A stretch of 64,000 nucleotides of DNA from Aphanothece sp. CMT-3BRIN-NPC111. Its GTDB lineage: Bacteria > Cyanobacteriota > Cyanobacteriia > Cyanobacteriales > JAHHGU01. The notes beneath the pieces were generated by a model that did not search any database, had not been told where the DNA came from, and saw only the letters and a list, made by a program, of their open reading frames with translations. Shown here in pieces: positions 42,386 through 52,126 of the stretch. The position numbers and the translations under genes were made by a program. The stretch's first letter is position 1. Each line of letters opens with the position of its first letter. The DNA lies in NCBI GenBank assembly GCA_019359765.1, contig JAHHGU010000022.1:1-64000 (forward strand). The letters run 5' to 3'.

Positions 42386-43801
42386 TCAGGTTTCTTTTTT
42401 CAAAGTATCTTTTGGGAGAGTGTGCAATCGTAAAATAGTTGACCAACGCTGGCGATAAATTTCATAAAGGGACATTGCCGCCGCCACTGAGGCATTCAAG
42501 CTAGGCGTGTTTCCCTGCAACGGAACAGAAACTAAGAAGTCACAGCAGCGTTGCGTGAGTAGGCTCAAACCTTCACCTTCAGAGCCTACTACTAATACTA
42601 CCGGCCCAGTGAATTGAACTGTGTGTAGTAGGTTACCGGAACCTGCGGCAGCGCCATAAATCCAAAAACCAGCTGTCTTTAATTCTTCCAAAGCTCGGCT
42701 GAGATTGACAACCCTAGCAATCTTAAAAGTTTCTAAAGCTCCAGCTGCTACTTTCATCACCGTTGAGGTTACCCCAGAAGCTCGACGTTGGGGGATCACC
42801 AATCCTTGCGCTCCCAATGCTTCTGCGGTGCGAATAATAGCCCCTAAGTTGTGGGGATCGGTGATGCCATCACAGACAACGATTACCGGCTGATCAGAGG
42901 CAGATTTAGCTTGTGAAATTAGGTCGCCTAGGTCACTGTAAGCATAGGGTGCGACTTGAGCCACGACACCCTGGTGATTGGCACCAGGTGCGATTTGGCT
43001 AAGGCGTTTAGGCTCCACTTCGTCAATGACAGTGCCGTTAGCTTTGGCTTGAAGGAGCAAGGAGTGAAAGTGGGGATCGTAGCGCAGCTTTGTAACGATC
43101 CAAATCCGGTTGATCTGCCGTTGATTTTCTATAGCGCTCAAGACTGGATGACGCCCGTAGATTAGGTCGGTTTCCTCGTCTGGGAAGGAAGAACCTATTT
43201 CACCACTCTCACCCCGTTCGCCATATGGCTTGTCTTCCCTATTGCCGGGAAAGCGTTTGTAGCTGCGATCCCTTTCCTCCTCATGAAAGCGAGGAGCGGA
43301 ATTAGTGCGATCTCGCCTATCTGCGTATGGTTTGTCTTGGCTGGGTTTACCGGGAGAGCGTTTATAGCTGCGATCCCTTTCCTCATGAAAGCGAGGAGCG
43401 GGTTTACCACTCTCACCCCGTTTGGGGTATGGCTTGTCTTGGCTGGGCTTACTGGGAGAGCGTTTGTAGCTGCGGTCAGTGTCCTCGTCATGAAAGCGAG
43501 GAGCGGGCTTACCACTCTCACCCCGTTTGGGGTATGGCTTGTCTTGGCTGGGCTTACCGGGAGAGCGTTTATAGCTGCGATCCCTTTCCTCATCATGAAA
43601 GCGAGGAGCGGGTTTCGCGCGATCGCGCCTGTCGGCGTATGGCTTGTCTTGACTGGGTTTACCGGGAGAGCGTTTGAAGCTGCGATCAACTTTCTCATCC
43701 TGGGAGCGAGGAGCGGGTTTCGAGCGATCACCCCGGCTGGGGTATGGCTTGTCTCGCTTGGGCTTAATGGGAGGGCGGAAGCTGCCGTCTTTATCAGTCA
43801 T
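42386..43801 (-). CDS. rlmB: 23S rRNA 2'-O-methyltransferase RlmB-like with N-terminal repeats
   Basis: SpoU/TrmH-family SAM enzyme expected to methylate the 2'-O of a 23S rRNA guanosine (G2251 in E. coli). Residues about 215-471 are the usual enzyme: substrate-binding domain ([20 protein letters not shown]), then the knotted fold with [33 protein letters not shown] and [18 protein letters not shown]. Before it lies a ~200-residue, strongly charged N-terminal extension of about six ~34-residue repeats ([18 protein letters not shown] and [10 protein letters not shown]), not needed for the fold and probably disordered and RNA-binding. Ordinary RlmB has about 250 residues. The mrnC gene lies 28 bp upstream. 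Confidence 0.9.
   Translation of the reverse strand: MTDKDGSFRPPIKPKRDKPYPSRGDRSKPAPRSQDEKVDRSFKRSPGKPSQDKPYADRRDRAKPAPRFHDEERDRSYKRSPGKPSQDKPYPKRGESGKPAPRFHDEDTDRSYKRSPSKPSQDKPYPKRGESGKPAPRFHEERDRSYKRSPGKPSQDKPYADRRDRTNSAPRFHEEERDRSYKRFPGNREDKPYGERGESGEIGSSFPDEETDLIYGRHPVLSAIENQRQINRIWIVTKLRYDPHFHSLLLQAKANGTVIDEVEPKRLSQIAPGANHQGVVAQVAPYAYSDLGDLISQAKSASDQPVIVVCDGITDPHNLGAIIRTAEALGAQGLVIPQRRASGVTSTVMKVAAGALETFKIARVVNLSRALEELKTAGFWIYGAAAGSGNLLHTVQFTGPVVLVVGSEGEGLSLLTQRCCDFLVSVPLQGNTPSLNASVAAAMSLYEIYRQRWSTILRLHTLPKDTLKKET
43190..43790 (-). repeat. ~100-bp tandem repeats inside rlmB
   Basis: About six units of roughly 100 bp encode the [18 protein letters not shown] type repeats at the N-terminus of the rRNA methyltransferase. 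The units are similar at the DNA level, which also produces long open frames on other frames (178 codons on both strands) that are not genes. Confidence 0.75.
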
Positions 43802-43829
43802 CTTGTTAGGAATTTTTGAAGTTTGGGAT

Positions 43830-44294
43830 TTAATCTAGTTCTAACAGTGCCAAAAGCTGGGTCAAGCGTTGGGGGTCAGTTAGGTAAAGATAACCTATCA
43901 GCGTCTCAAAGCTGGTAGCTTGTTGATAAATTTCGGGCTCGAGTCGTTTCGGACATCCACTGGCAGCATTGCGACCACGCCGCAACATTGCTAATTCTGT
44001 ATCTGTAAGGTGAGGTTCAAGCGATCGCAGCTGCCATGCCTGACTTTCTGCTCGCACATTTGCCACCACTTGATGATGATAGCTCTGCGATCGCTTTGGC
44101 GGTAGTAAATAAAAGGTGCGGATATACAGTTCATAGACAGCATCTCCCAGATAGGCTAGCGCTGCCGGTGACAACTGGTTTATTTGGGACAATGAACCTG
44201 CTACAGCGCCCAGATGGGTGAACCGTAATTCCGCCCAACCTAGCGCTGAGGTGATAGCTGGGGAATCTGAACACCCATCCTCCTGCGGTCTCAA
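43830..44294 (-). CDS. mrnC: Mini-ribonuclease III
   Basis: RNase III-type catalytic domain without dsRBD; matures 23S rRNA ends in other bacteria. 154 residues. Signature: [20 protein letters not shown] (acidic catalytic residues), [14 protein letters not shown], and [18 protein letters not shown]. The first ~40 residues ([12 protein letters not shown]...) are not part of the usual core and the true start may be further in, for example near residue 30; no clear ribosome site decides. It precedes rlmB by 28 bp, forming a probable rRNA-processing pair. Confidence 0.85.
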   Translation of the reverse strand: MRPQEDGCSDSPAITSALGWAELRFTHLGAVAGSLSQINQLSPAALAYLGDAVYELYIRTFYLLPPKRSQSYHHQVVANVRAESQAWQLRSLEPHLTDTELAMLRRGRNAASGCPKRLEPEIYQQATSFETLIGYLYLTDPQRLTQLLALLELD

Positions 44295-44644
44295 CCTTAA
44301 GTCCTACCTCGACGTTTAGATATTTGCATTGCCCCAATTCCACTCGCTGGGTTATAGCGGTTTTTTGTGCGGATAAAATACAACTAATCGTATGAAAAAT
44401 CTACTACATATAGTTGAGTAGTTTACTTGTTTGGGAACCCGGTAATTATGTGTCAACTACCTCACCCACTCTTGGGATGAGGCTTGTTCCTAACCAAGAA
44501 ATATCGGTTGAAACAATAGGCTGATTGACCGCAGCCCTAAAAGTACAGAAGTACAGCATGGAGATAAAAACAAGCTACCCAATTGAAAAACATCGTATGA
44601 GCGGGGAAATGAACCCGCCCCTACAATTGTTTTGAGCGTTCAGC
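44295..44644. other. Intergenic region downstream of the STAS gene
   Basis: 350 bp between two minus-strand genes. It contains GCGGGGAAATGAACCCGCCC near 44599-44618, a cyanobacterial small palindrome type (GTAGGGGCGGGTTC on the minus strand) related to segments at 41915, and TGGGATGAGGCTTGTTCC near 44474, a weak relative of the GACGAGGCTTGA repeats. Nothing coding was seen. Confidence 0.5.
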
Positions 44645-45013
44645 TTAAGCCTGCTTGACTTTTTCCAAGGCGACTTCAACCGAAGGCTGTAACGAGAGAA
44701 ACTGCTCTAAGCGAACCAGCTTTACAGTTTGGGTGACACGGGCATTGGAAACAATTTGCAAAGTCCCTTCGGCACTTTGAGCCTTCTTCACCAGCTGCAC
44801 CAAAGCGCCCAAACCTGAGCTATCGACAAAATCTATCTTGGATAGGTCCAAAATAATATCTTTAGGACCTTCCTCAATACACTTGCTGACCACCTTCCGA
44901 AATGTAGGCTCGGAAAAGGCGTCTAACAAGCCAGTGAGGCGAAATAGTTGACAATTTTCCCTAACTTCACGAGTGCCTCGTAAGCTGACGGTCAGGGTTA
45001 GTGGCTCCGGAAT
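44645..45013 (-). CDS. STAS-domain anti-sigma-factor antagonist-like protein, ATT start
   Basis: The STAS fold is clear: IILDLSKIDFVDSSGLGALV carries the phosphorylatable serine in DSSG, and VRLEQFLSLQPSVEVALEKV is the end. Such proteins bind anti-sigma factors or kinases in partner-switching systems. The nearest standard start is TTG at 44929, which removes the first beta strand. The frame reads further up as IPEPLTLTVSLRGTREVREN then CQLFRLTGL, exactly the expected N-terminus, and meets an in-frame TAG just above ATT ATT. AGGAGG sits 5 bases before the second ATT (45013). So initiation at ATT is likely, or the start codon is mutated. Confidence 0.75.
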   Translation of the reverse strand: MPEPLTLTVSLRGTREVRENCQLFRLTGLLDAFSEPTFRKVVSKCIEEGPKDIILDLSKIDFVDSSGLGALVQLVKKAQSAEGTLQIVSNARVTQTVKLVRLEQFLSLQPSVEVALEKVKQA

Positions 45014-45202
45014 AATACCCTCCTAGCTGTATCTTTTCACAGTCAAGGCTGCAAGCTAATTTAGCACAAAATTGATATTAGTAGTCCAGGCAAAACTTAC
45101 AGTTTTTTACATTTTATACAACCAACCGCTTCGCGGTATGGACTCAGCACTCCGGCGATCTTGATAGAGATGAACCCAATTGTTTACTCTGTACATACTC
45201 AA

Positions 45203-46372
45203 CTAGCTGCTCGACCCTGCCGGAACTGAGGTTTGGCGATGCTCTCGCATAGTCTGGACAAATTGCTCAAACAGGTAGTCGGCATCGTGAGGACCGGGGC
45301 TGGCTTCTGGATGGTACTGCACAGAAAAGAAAGGCAAGGATTTGTGCCGCAATCCAGCCACCGTGAGATCGTTGAGGTTGAGGTGGGTAATTTCTACGTT
45401 TGGGTCTAAAGAATCGGGTGCAATAGCAAAACCGTGGTTTTGGCTGGTAATCTCGACCTGCTGCTTCAATCCGGCAGGTTGATTCAAGCCCCGATGACCG
45501 AATTTTAGCTTAAAGGTTTCAGCCCCTAGAGATAGACCGAGGATCTGGTGCCCCATGCAGATGCCAAACACGGGCTTTTGTCTTTCTAGCAGTGCCCTGG
45601 TTGTCTGGATGCCTTCGCTGACGGCGGCGGGGTCGCCGGGACCATTGGAGAGAAAAATCCCATCCGGGTTGTATTTGAGAATTTCCTCTGGAGGAGTATG
45701 AACGGGAACAACAATGACACGGCAACCGTAACTTGCTAAACGCCGCAGAATATTGCGTTTAATGCCAAAATCAATCGCCACAACGGTGAGTAATTCCGGG
45801 TTGGTGGCAGTATCCATAGGTCTGAACTCCCAGGTAGAAGCGGTGGGGTCTGACCATTCGTAGATGTCCTTAGTTGTGACTTGCTCAACCAAATTCAACC
45901 CCGCCATACTGGGGGCTGCTTGCACCTGTAGTAGCAATTCTGATGTGTCCAGGATTGTGGTAGAAATACCGCCATTCATGGCACCAGAAGATCGAATCTT
46001 ACGGGTGAGTGCCCTGGTATCAATACCGTAAATGCCTGGGATGTTGTGTTGCTTGAGATAGTCTGGCAAGGACTGAGTTGAGCGCCAGTTACTCGGTCGA
46101 GTACTAATGTTACGAGCGATCGCACCCCGCACTTGAGGTCGGTGAGATTCTTCGTCCTCCGGGTTGACCCCGGTGTTGCCTAATTCCGGATAAGTGAAGG
46201 TGACAATTTGACCGCAGTAGCTGGGATCTGTTAAAACCTCCTGATAGCCCGTCATGCCGGTGTTAAACACCACTTCTCCAATGACTGTGCCGGGGGCACC
46301 GAAAGACCAGCCTCTGTATGATGTGCCATCGGCAAGCACGAGTAGAGCAGGTTGAGCAGCAGAAACAGGCAT
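45203..46372 (-). CDS. carA: Carbamoyl-phosphate synthase small subunit
   Basis: Glutamine amidotransferase subunit that supplies ammonia to the large subunit for carbamoyl phosphate (arginine and pyrimidine synthesis). 389 residues. The N-terminal CPSase-S domain has [20 protein letters not shown] and [15 protein letters not shown]. The class I GATase has the nucleophile in [16 protein letters not shown], the glycine-rich SNGPGDP loop and the His/Glu of [23 protein letters not shown] start at 46372. The large subunit gene is not in the window. Confidence 0.97.
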   Translation of the reverse strand: MPVSAAQPALLVLADGTSYRGWSFGAPGTVIGEVVFNTGMTGYQEVLTDPSYCGQIVTFTYPELGNTGVNPEDEESHRPQVRGAIARNISTRPSNWRSTQSLPDYLKQHNIPGIYGIDTRALTRKIRSSGAMNGGISTTILDTSELLLQVQAAPSMAGLNLVEQVTTKDIYEWSDPTASTWEFRPMDTATNPELLTVVAIDFGIKRNILRRLASYGCRVIVVPVHTPPEEILKYNPDGIFLSNGPGDPAAVSEGIQTTRALLERQKPVFGICMGHQILGLSLGAETFKLKFGHRGLNQPAGLKQQVEITSQNHGFAIAPDSLDPNVEITHLNLNDLTVAGLRHKSLPFFSVQYHPEASPGPHDADYLFEQFVQTMREHRQTSVPAGSSS

Positions 46373-46564
46373 AGAAACCCAGGATAAGCTAAGTGGCGTT
46401 GCTCATATTATCTCATGACTGCATTGAGCTAATAAAGGTTGTGTGTGAGGATGCGATCGCATTTTCCAACTCTACTCAACACCGAATGCCCATAGTGTTC
46501 CATAATCTCTGTCACGAAGCGTGCGGGGAATGTCAAACTGGAAGTTAACAGCAAAGATGCAGTT

Positions 46565-47497
46565 ATGCTCAAGCCTCCTCACTTCCGTGCGACTATCCTC
46601 TTGCTTTCAGGCACACTAGCGTTTGTCAGTGTTGCTTGTAGCACCATCAATCCTAGTCAACAAGTTAAGTCTGTCTCAACCTCTCCTGGTGCCAGCGAAG
46701 CCGCAAATTCACCTGCTAGCCCTAAGCCCGTTGCCACAACGGCAGTTAGTCAAAATACTTCTAGAGTACCTAGCCTCTACGAACGGGCGCTGGACAGCGC
46801 TCAAAGCGCCGCTACCATTACTCAATCTGCTCAGTCCGCAGATGATTGGAACCTGGCGAGCAGCCGTTGGCGGCAGGCGGTTGATTTGTTGCAGGCTGTG
46901 CCCAAATCCAGTCCTTACTATGTGATCGCCAAAAGCAAAATTGCTCAATACCAGCGCTACCTAACTTATGCCCAAAAACAGGCAATTCGTCCCAGCCGCC
47001 AAGGCGCGTCTGCTACTGCGGTAGGGATACCTTGTCAAGCAACAGATTGCCTCAACGCTCCCAATACAACTTTAAATTCTGCCAGCCCCACACCAGTGAT
47101 GGATTCAAAGCTTTCTGCTTCCAATCCCCAGGTGTTTATTGCCAGAATCAAGCGGCGAATGGGTGGGACACCGATTATTGACGTTACCTTTAATGGCAAG
47201 CATACCTTCGAGATGATTGTGGACAGTGGTGCCAGTGCCACCGTAATCACCCCAGCGATGGCAGCCAGGATGGGCGTCCGCTCTGAGACAGTAGTGATAG
47301 CAGATACAGCCAGCGCCAAAAGTGTGAAGTTTGGCGCTGGCAAGGTGCAGTCAATTGCCGTGGAGGGTGCTGTAGTTAAGAATGTACAAGTAGCGATCGC
47401 CGGCTCCGGTTTAGATACCGGGCTGCTGGGGCAAGACTTCTTTAGTAACTATGACATCTGGATTAAGCAAGATATCGTTGAATTTCACCTCCGATAA
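46565..47497 (+). CDS. Retropepsin-like aspartic protease lipoprotein
   Basis: 310 residues. A signal with a lipobox ends at SVAC near residue 23, so likely lipid-anchored. A low-complexity Ser/Ala/Pro linker follows, then a small helical region with tyrosines (RRWRQAVDLL-like, about 95-130). The C-terminal ~130 residues are a retropepsin-like domain with the single catalytic motif FEMIVDSGASATVITPAMAA and a late hydrophobic GLLGQDFFSNYDIW. This family works as a dimer. Substrates unknown. Monocistronic, ending 46 bp before the convergent trpD. Confidence 0.88.
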   Translation: MLKPPHFRATILLLSGTLAFVSVACSTINPSQQVKSVSTSPGASEAANSPASPKPVATTAVSQNTSRVPSLYERALDSAQSAATITQSAQSADDWNLASSRWRQAVDLLQAVPKSSPYYVIAKSKIAQYQRYLTYAQKQAIRPSRQGASATAVGIPCQATDCLNAPNTTLNSASPTPVMDSKLSASNPQVFIARIKRRMGGTPIIDVTFNGKHTFEMIVDSGASATVITPAMAARMGVRSETVVIADTASAKSVKFGAGKVQSIAVEGAVVKNVQVAIAGSGLDTGLLGQDFFSNYDIWIKQDIVEFHLR

Positions 47498-47543
47498 AAA
47501 ATTTAAGATTTTGGGTTCATTCCAAATTAGTTGGAAATAATTC

Positions 47544-48629
47544 TTAATCGCACAGAAACTCAATTAGTTGCTCTAGCTTTAACCAAGCTGCGCCGTCACC
47601 AAGAATTTCCTGAGCAATAGAGACACCTTTGGCATGGTCTTCCAGTTGTACTATGCCCCCTACCTGGAGAGCCAACGCCGCATTCAAAGCCACGACGTTC
47701 TGTTGTGCAGGTGTTCCCTTTCCTTGCAAAACCTCCCGCAGAATCGTGGCATTTTCTTGGACATCTCCCCCTCGTAGTGCCCCCAGAGATGCTGGTGCCA
47801 AACTTAGATGTTGGGGATCTAAGGTTGTTAGCCGCACCTCACCTGCTGACAAAAGTGCCAAATCTGTGACGTCTCCCAGCCCCGCCTCATCTAGTTTCTC
47901 TCGCCCATGCACGACAATGGCCTGCGGTATCCCCAGCTGCCCCAATGCATGAGCAATTGTTCCTACAAGCTTGGGATCGAATACTCCAATCACTTGCCCG
48001 GTAGGGCGCAACGGATTTACTAGTGGTCCGAGTAAATTAAACACTGTTCGCACCTTCAAAGCTCGCCGTAGCGGTGCCACAACCTTAAGTGCTGGGTGCC
48101 AGCCAGGAGCAAATAGAAAAGCAATGCCCACTTCCTGGAGTGCCGCTAGCACCTTCTCACTGGGTGCATTCAGGTTTACACCTAGTGCTTCCAGAACGTC
48201 AGCGGAACCCACAGAGCTAGATGCCGAGCGATTGCCGTGTTTGGCAACTGGGACACCTGCGGCAGCAGCAACAAAGGCAACAGCGGTGGATATATTAAAC
48301 GTTGAGGCTCCATCTCCACCTGTGCCGCAGGTATCTATCAAAGGGGTGGGAAGCGGGTGGTGGGTGCTAGAAAGCGGAGAGGATTGCGCCTGCAAAACCT
48401 GAGCCATCCCAGCCAGTTCGTCAGCTGAGACGCCTTTGGCCTGGAGTGCGGCTAAAATTGCCCCCGATAATACTGGCGGGATTTCCTCATTCAGCCACCC
48501 CTGCATCAGTTGAGACGCCTCCTCACGGGACAAAGATTGTCCGTCAAGCAGCTGTTTTAGCAAGTTGGGCCATATTGAAGAGTCAACGGGGGCAGATTCT
48601 TTTGCTGCTGGTAAGGGAGAGTTGGTCAT
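47544..48629 (-). CDS. trpD: Anthranilate phosphoribosyltransferase
   Basis: Tryptophan synthesis step joining anthranilate and PRPP. Start taken at ATG 48629 ([20 protein letters not shown]); the frame extends to 48677 but those codons are heptamer repeat. 361 residues. Motifs: the PRPP/anthranilate site in [37 protein letters not shown], and the metal-binding region [14 protein letters not shown]. The usual glycine loops are intact. The ATG lies at the end of an AAAATCC heptamer-type repeat, shared with the ABC transporter gene at 51674. No other trp gene is nearby. Confidence 0.95.
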   Translation of the reverse strand: MTNSPLPAAKESAPVDSSIWPNLLKQLLDGQSLSREEASQLMQGWLNEEIPPVLSGAILAALQAKGVSADELAGMAQVLQAQSSPLSSTHHPLPTPLIDTCGTGGDGASTFNISTAVAFVAAAAGVPVAKHGNRSASSSVGSADVLEALGVNLNAPSEKVLAALQEVGIAFLFAPGWHPALKVVAPLRRALKVRTVFNLLGPLVNPLRPTGQVIGVFDPKLVGTIAHALGQLGIPQAIVVHGREKLDEAGLGDVTDLALLSAGEVRLTTLDPQHLSLAPASLGALRGGDVQENATILREVLQGKGTPAQQNVVALNAALALQVGGIVQLEDHAKGVSIAQEILGDGAAWLKLEQLIEFLCD

Positions 48630-48745
48630 TCGATTTTGGATTTTAGATTTTGGATTTTGGATTTGTCCCCAGGACACCGAAGTTGGGGGCTGGCAATACT
48701 GAAATTAATTCTTTTGTTTTTTAAAACGCCGAAGCCGGGGGCTGG
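48630..48745 (-). repeat. Heptamer-type repeat plus GCCGAAG leader block upstream of trpD
   Basis: Minus strand: AATCCAAAATCGAATGACC-like units (48627-48665) directly abut the trpD ATG. Upstream are two copies of a GACACCGAAGTTGGGGGCTG then GCAATACTGAA block (48673-48703 and, shortened, 48726-48745). A third copy (51718-51748) lies upstream of the ABC transporter gene. This looks like a short tandemly repeated sequence class known from filamentous cyanobacteria. Confidence 0.75.
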
Positions 48746-48940
48746 AGACATTTTTTATTTTTGGTCATAAATGGGGTAAGGCATTATTGTCATAGGGGCT
48801 AAATCTTGGCGAGCAGATGTAGGAACTGATCGTTAAAAAATATCGTCTTGGTGAAATAAAAATACAAAAGATTGTGGTAGGTTGGCAACTTTACGGTTGA
48901 CGCGATCGCCAAACTCATACATTTAGGAGGATCTGGCGCT

Positions 48941-49795
48941 ATGCGGATTCAATTTGAAACAACAATTCCAGCAGTGATACTAAGTGTGGCCTTAAGTGCC
49001 ATCAGTGGTGAAGTAGCATTAGCAGTGAGGAGCCGGGACTATACCCCGATTGAGTTTCGCTCCGTCTTGTATAACTTAGGGTATAACGTTCCCCTTGTAG
49101 ATACGCCCTTGACAGATGAGCGTACACAACAGGCAATCCGGGAATTTCAGCGCCAGCGCAACCTGCAAGTTGATGGCCTCGCCGGACCCCAAACTCAGGA
49201 TGCAGCAGCAGATTTGGTGAGAGAGCTACAGCAAAATTTAAATATTGTCATAGATCCTAAACCACAGCTACCCGTCACCCAATTTTATGGCTCCCAGACT
49301 GAGGCAGTCGTCCGGCAGTTTCAGCAAAAGTTTAACTTGCCAATTACAGGTCAAGCTTCCTTGGAAGTTCGCAACAAACTCGAACAAGCGTCCAAAGGAG
49401 GGCCGCGTAACCATGCCTGGGTTTATACGCCTAGAGAGTTTCGTGCCGTCTTGAAAGGTCTGGGATATAACGTCGATCCTAACGGCGACACGTTAACCGA
49501 TGCACGCACTAAGCAGGCAATTCGCGACTTTCAGCGGCAGTACAATCTCCTTGTCGATGGTATTGCTGGACCCCAAACCCAGGATGTGGCTGGGGACATC
49601 GTCAGAATTATGCAGCACAACTTAAATTTGGTGGTTAAACCCAATCCCCGCCTCCCCCTGAACTACTTTTATACTCCTGGAACCCAGACCGCTGTGAGTC
49701 AGTTTCAACGACTGTTTAACCTACCCGTAACCGGGATTGCTAGTTTAGAAGTCCGCAATCAACTAAACCAAGCAGCCAAACGAATTACACGTTAG
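48941..49795 (+). CDS. Exported protein with two peptidoglycan-binding domains
   Basis: 284 residues. Signal peptide about residues 1-29 (ending VALAVRS). Then two tandem regions, each about 120 residues, each with two PG_binding_1-type helical blocks (TDERTQQAIREFQRQRNL, VDGLAGPQTQDAAADLV, and in repeat 2 TDARTKQAIRDFQRQYNL, VDGIAGPQTQDVAGDIV). No catalytic domain is attached. It probably binds cell-wall glycan in the periplasm. The start is backed by AGGAGG 10 bases upstream. The two halves arose by internal duplication. Confidence 0.9.
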   Translation: MRIQFETTIPAVILSVALSAISGEVALAVRSRDYTPIEFRSVLYNLGYNVPLVDTPLTDERTQQAIREFQRQRNLQVDGLAGPQTQDAAADLVRELQQNLNIVIDPKPQLPVTQFYGSQTEAVVRQFQQKFNLPITGQASLEVRNKLEQASKGGPRNHAWVYTPREFRAVLKGLGYNVDPNGDTLTDARTKQAIRDFQRQYNLLVDGIAGPQTQDVAGDIVRIMQHNLNLVVKPNPRLPLNYFYTPGTQTAVSQFQRLFNLPVTGIASLEVRNQLNQAAKRITR

Positions 49796-49829
49796 TAGCT
49801 AGTTACAGTCCCCAAACTAGGTTGGCTGC

Positions 49830-51674
49830 TCAAGTTCCTAGCATCTGCAAGTTGTACAAACTGGCATAAAGTCCTTCTTGCTCTAACAGTTCATCATGAC
49901 TGCCTGACTCAACCAGACACCCCTGCTTCAGCACAAAAATCCGATCCACATTACGGATTGTGGAGAGGCGGTGGGCGATAATAATCGCAGTACGATTCTC
50001 TAATAGGCGATCGAGAGCGTCCTGAATCAAAGCTTCTGTGCCAACGTCGAGACTTGCAGTTGCCTCATCCAGCACTAAAATGTGGGGATTGCGGATGGCG
50101 GCACGGGCAAAGGCTAATAGTTGCTTTTGTCCCCCAGAGAGATTTGTACCTCGCTCTCGCAACTGAGTATCGTAACCTTGAGGTAGCTGTTCAATAAACT
50201 GGGCAACATTTGTCACTTCAGCGGCTTTCCGAACTTCATCAATGGAGTAAGTTTCTCCTAAAGTAATATTGCTTTTAACGTCGCCTGCAAATAGAAAGCC
50301 TTCCTGAAGAATAACGCCTATGTGACGCCGCAGTTCTGCCTGTGGCAAGTCTCGGATATCAATACCATCAACAAGAATTCGCCCTTTGCTAGGCTCATAA
50401 AGGCGGCACAAAAGACGGATGATGGAACTTTTCCCGGCACCTGTGGGACCAACTAAGGCAATTTTTTCACCGGGGCGGATAGTGAAGTCTAAGTCTTTGA
50501 TGACGTATTCATCATTTTTGTAGGCAAACCAGACTTGCTCAAAGCGAATTTCTCCTGACCGATGCCCATCGTTTTGAGATGCTGTCTTAAAACGCTTTTC
50601 TACAGATTGTTCTGGATCGCGAATTTCAATCGGTTCGCTCAAAATGTCGCTGATACGCTCAACTGCTGTGAATCCCGCTTGAATGGCGGTGAATTTTTCA
50701 GCAAACTGCCGTAAGGGGTCGAAGAGACGCTGGGCATACAAGATAAAGGCAGAGAGTACCCCAAAACTCAGGCTTTTTTCCATGACCATGAGACCACCCA
50801 ACCACAGAACAGCGGCGATCGCAACTAGGGAAATCCACTCTAGGGTGGCAGACACTGCGGAGTCATGAAAGATGGTTTTGTCTACCTCTTTGATGTACTG
50901 GCGATTAATGGTGCGAAACATCTCCGCATTATATTTCTCGCGCCGAAATAGCTGTACGACATTAACGCCGGTGATGTTTTCTTGCAGCATGGAGTTAAGC
51001 GAGGAAAGTTCTTCCCTAGCTTTGTAATTCGCTTTGCGGTACTGATGTTGAAAGTAAATAATCAAGCCTGTTACTGGCAATAGCATCAGCACTAGCATCA
51101 AAGCTATCTGCCATTGCAGGAGAAACATGGAGATGGCGATCGCTAAAATATTAAACAAATCGCTGACAATGCCAATGGCACCAGTGGTAAACACATCTCC
51201 CAGCGCTTCCACATCACTGGTAAGGCGGGTAATCAAGCGCCCTACTGGTGTTCGGTCAAAAAATCGCACTGCCAGTGATGTGACGTGTTTAAACAAATCG
51301 TCGCGAATATCAGCAGTGATTTGCTGACCAACTTTCTGCACCAGATATCCCTGGATGGCTGTGAACACCAGCCGGATTGCCATTGTTACCAGTAGTAAAC
51401 CGGAGAGAATATTAATACCCTCAGCCAATGGTCTGCCTTGGAGAAAACCAAACGTTGTTGACTCCCCCCGGATCAGGGAGATCGCCTGTCCTATGAAAAT
51501 GGGCTGAATAGCCCCTGCCACGGACAAAGGCACCAACAACAACATCGAAAGGGTGAGTGTGCGTCCGCTGCGACGGGCGTAAGGCACTAGCCGCAGGAAT
51601 AATCGCCAGTCAGTTTCCTTGTTGCGCGATCGCTGATTTACAGACGCATCTGTCCGTGGTGATAAACTTGTCAT
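49830..51674 (-). CDS. ABC exporter, fused permease and ATPase
   Basis: 614 residues. Six membrane helices in the first ~320 residues (e.g. LTLSMLLLVPLSVAGAIQPI, WISLVAIAAVLWLGGLMVM), then the nucleotide-binding domain: Walker A VGPTGAGKSSIIRLL, Q-loop VILQEG, signature NLSGGQKQLLAFARAA, Walker B ILVLDEATASLD and H-loop IIIAHRLS. Type IV (MsbA/LmrA-like) half-transporter; would work as a dimer and probably exports lipids, peptides or drugs. Its ATG is at the end of a heptamer-type repeat. Nothing adjacent indicates the substrate. Confidence 0.93.
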   Translation of the reverse strand: MTSLSPRTDASVNQRSRNKETDWRLFLRLVPYARRSGRTLTLSMLLLVPLSVAGAIQPIFIGQAISLIRGESTTFGFLQGRPLAEGINILSGLLLVTMAIRLVFTAIQGYLVQKVGQQITADIRDDLFKHVTSLAVRFFDRTPVGRLITRLTSDVEALGDVFTTGAIGIVSDLFNILAIAISMFLLQWQIALMLVLMLLPVTGLIIYFQHQYRKANYKAREELSSLNSMLQENITGVNVVQLFRREKYNAEMFRTINRQYIKEVDKTIFHDSAVSATLEWISLVAIAAVLWLGGLMVMEKSLSFGVLSAFILYAQRLFDPLRQFAEKFTAIQAGFTAVERISDILSEPIEIRDPEQSVEKRFKTASQNDGHRSGEIRFEQVWFAYKNDEYVIKDLDFTIRPGEKIALVGPTGAGKSSIIRLLCRLYEPSKGRILVDGIDIRDLPQAELRRHIGVILQEGFLFAGDVKSNITLGETYSIDEVRKAAEVTNVAQFIEQLPQGYDTQLRERGTNLSGGQKQLLAFARAAIRNPHILVLDEATASLDVGTEALIQDALDRLLENRTAIIIAHRLSTIRNVDRIFVLKQGCLVESGSHDELLEQEGLYASLYNLQMLGT

Positions 51675-51748
51675 TCGATTTGAGATTTTGGATACAAGGA
51701 TTTTCGATTGTTGTCACGACGCCGAAGTCGGGGGCTGGCAATACTGAA
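51675..51748 (-). repeat. Heptamer-type repeat and GCCGAAG block upstream of ABC exporter
   Basis: Minus strand: CAAATCGAATGACAAG abuts the start codon (51674), as in trpD. The block GACGCCGAAGTCGGGGGCTG then GCAATACTGAA covers 51718-51748 and matches the one at 48673-48703. The rest of 51749-52030 is intergenic without a clear gene. Confidence 0.7.
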
Positions 51749-52030
51749 CAAATTATTTATTTTGATGGGGAATTGTTCAACGCCTAAGCAATTTATATCT
51801 ATAATTTCTATTGCGCTTGGTTGCTTATTCATTTGTGCCCACATCAACTCTACTCTACACTATCTCCACCAGGAAGCTAAGGCTGAAACTATTGTATAGC
51901 AATAATTCCAGCCTTGAGGTTCTCGACAATTCCTCTATTGGTTTTGAGAATTGTAGAATGTGGGTTCAAACTTGTCATTGTTAGGAACGTTAGGTTATTG
52001 ATATTTTCAGTTATTCCTCTTTTTTTAGTA

Positions 52031-52113
52031 CGTGAAATTTGGCTCCAGCCTCGTCCCACGGGTGGATGATGTCAATCTAAAATCCAAAATCTAAAATCCA
52101 AAATCGAATGACC
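52031..52113 (-). repeat. Dispersed GACGAGGCT repeat (copy 3) followed by heptamer run
   Basis: CGTGAAATTTGG at 52031 to GTCAAT at 52076 is an inverted, diverged copy of the repeats at 21243 and 35738. It is directly followed by CTAAAATCCAAAATC-type units through 52113, ending AAAATCGAATGACC, which resembles the sequences abutting trpD and the ABC exporter starts, but no gene begins here. Confidence 0.65.
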
Positions 52114-52126
52114 TAAATCTTGGCGA

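Noticed and set aside
43195..43819. Two 178-codon open frames on both strands
   Set aside because: They are produced by the ~100-bp repeats of rlmB read in other frames; composition is repetitive and there is no ribosome site.
48630..48677. Longer trpD N-terminus ([16 protein letters not shown])
   Set aside because: These residues are encoded by heptamer-type repeats and do not resemble TrpD; the ATG at 48629 fits the family.
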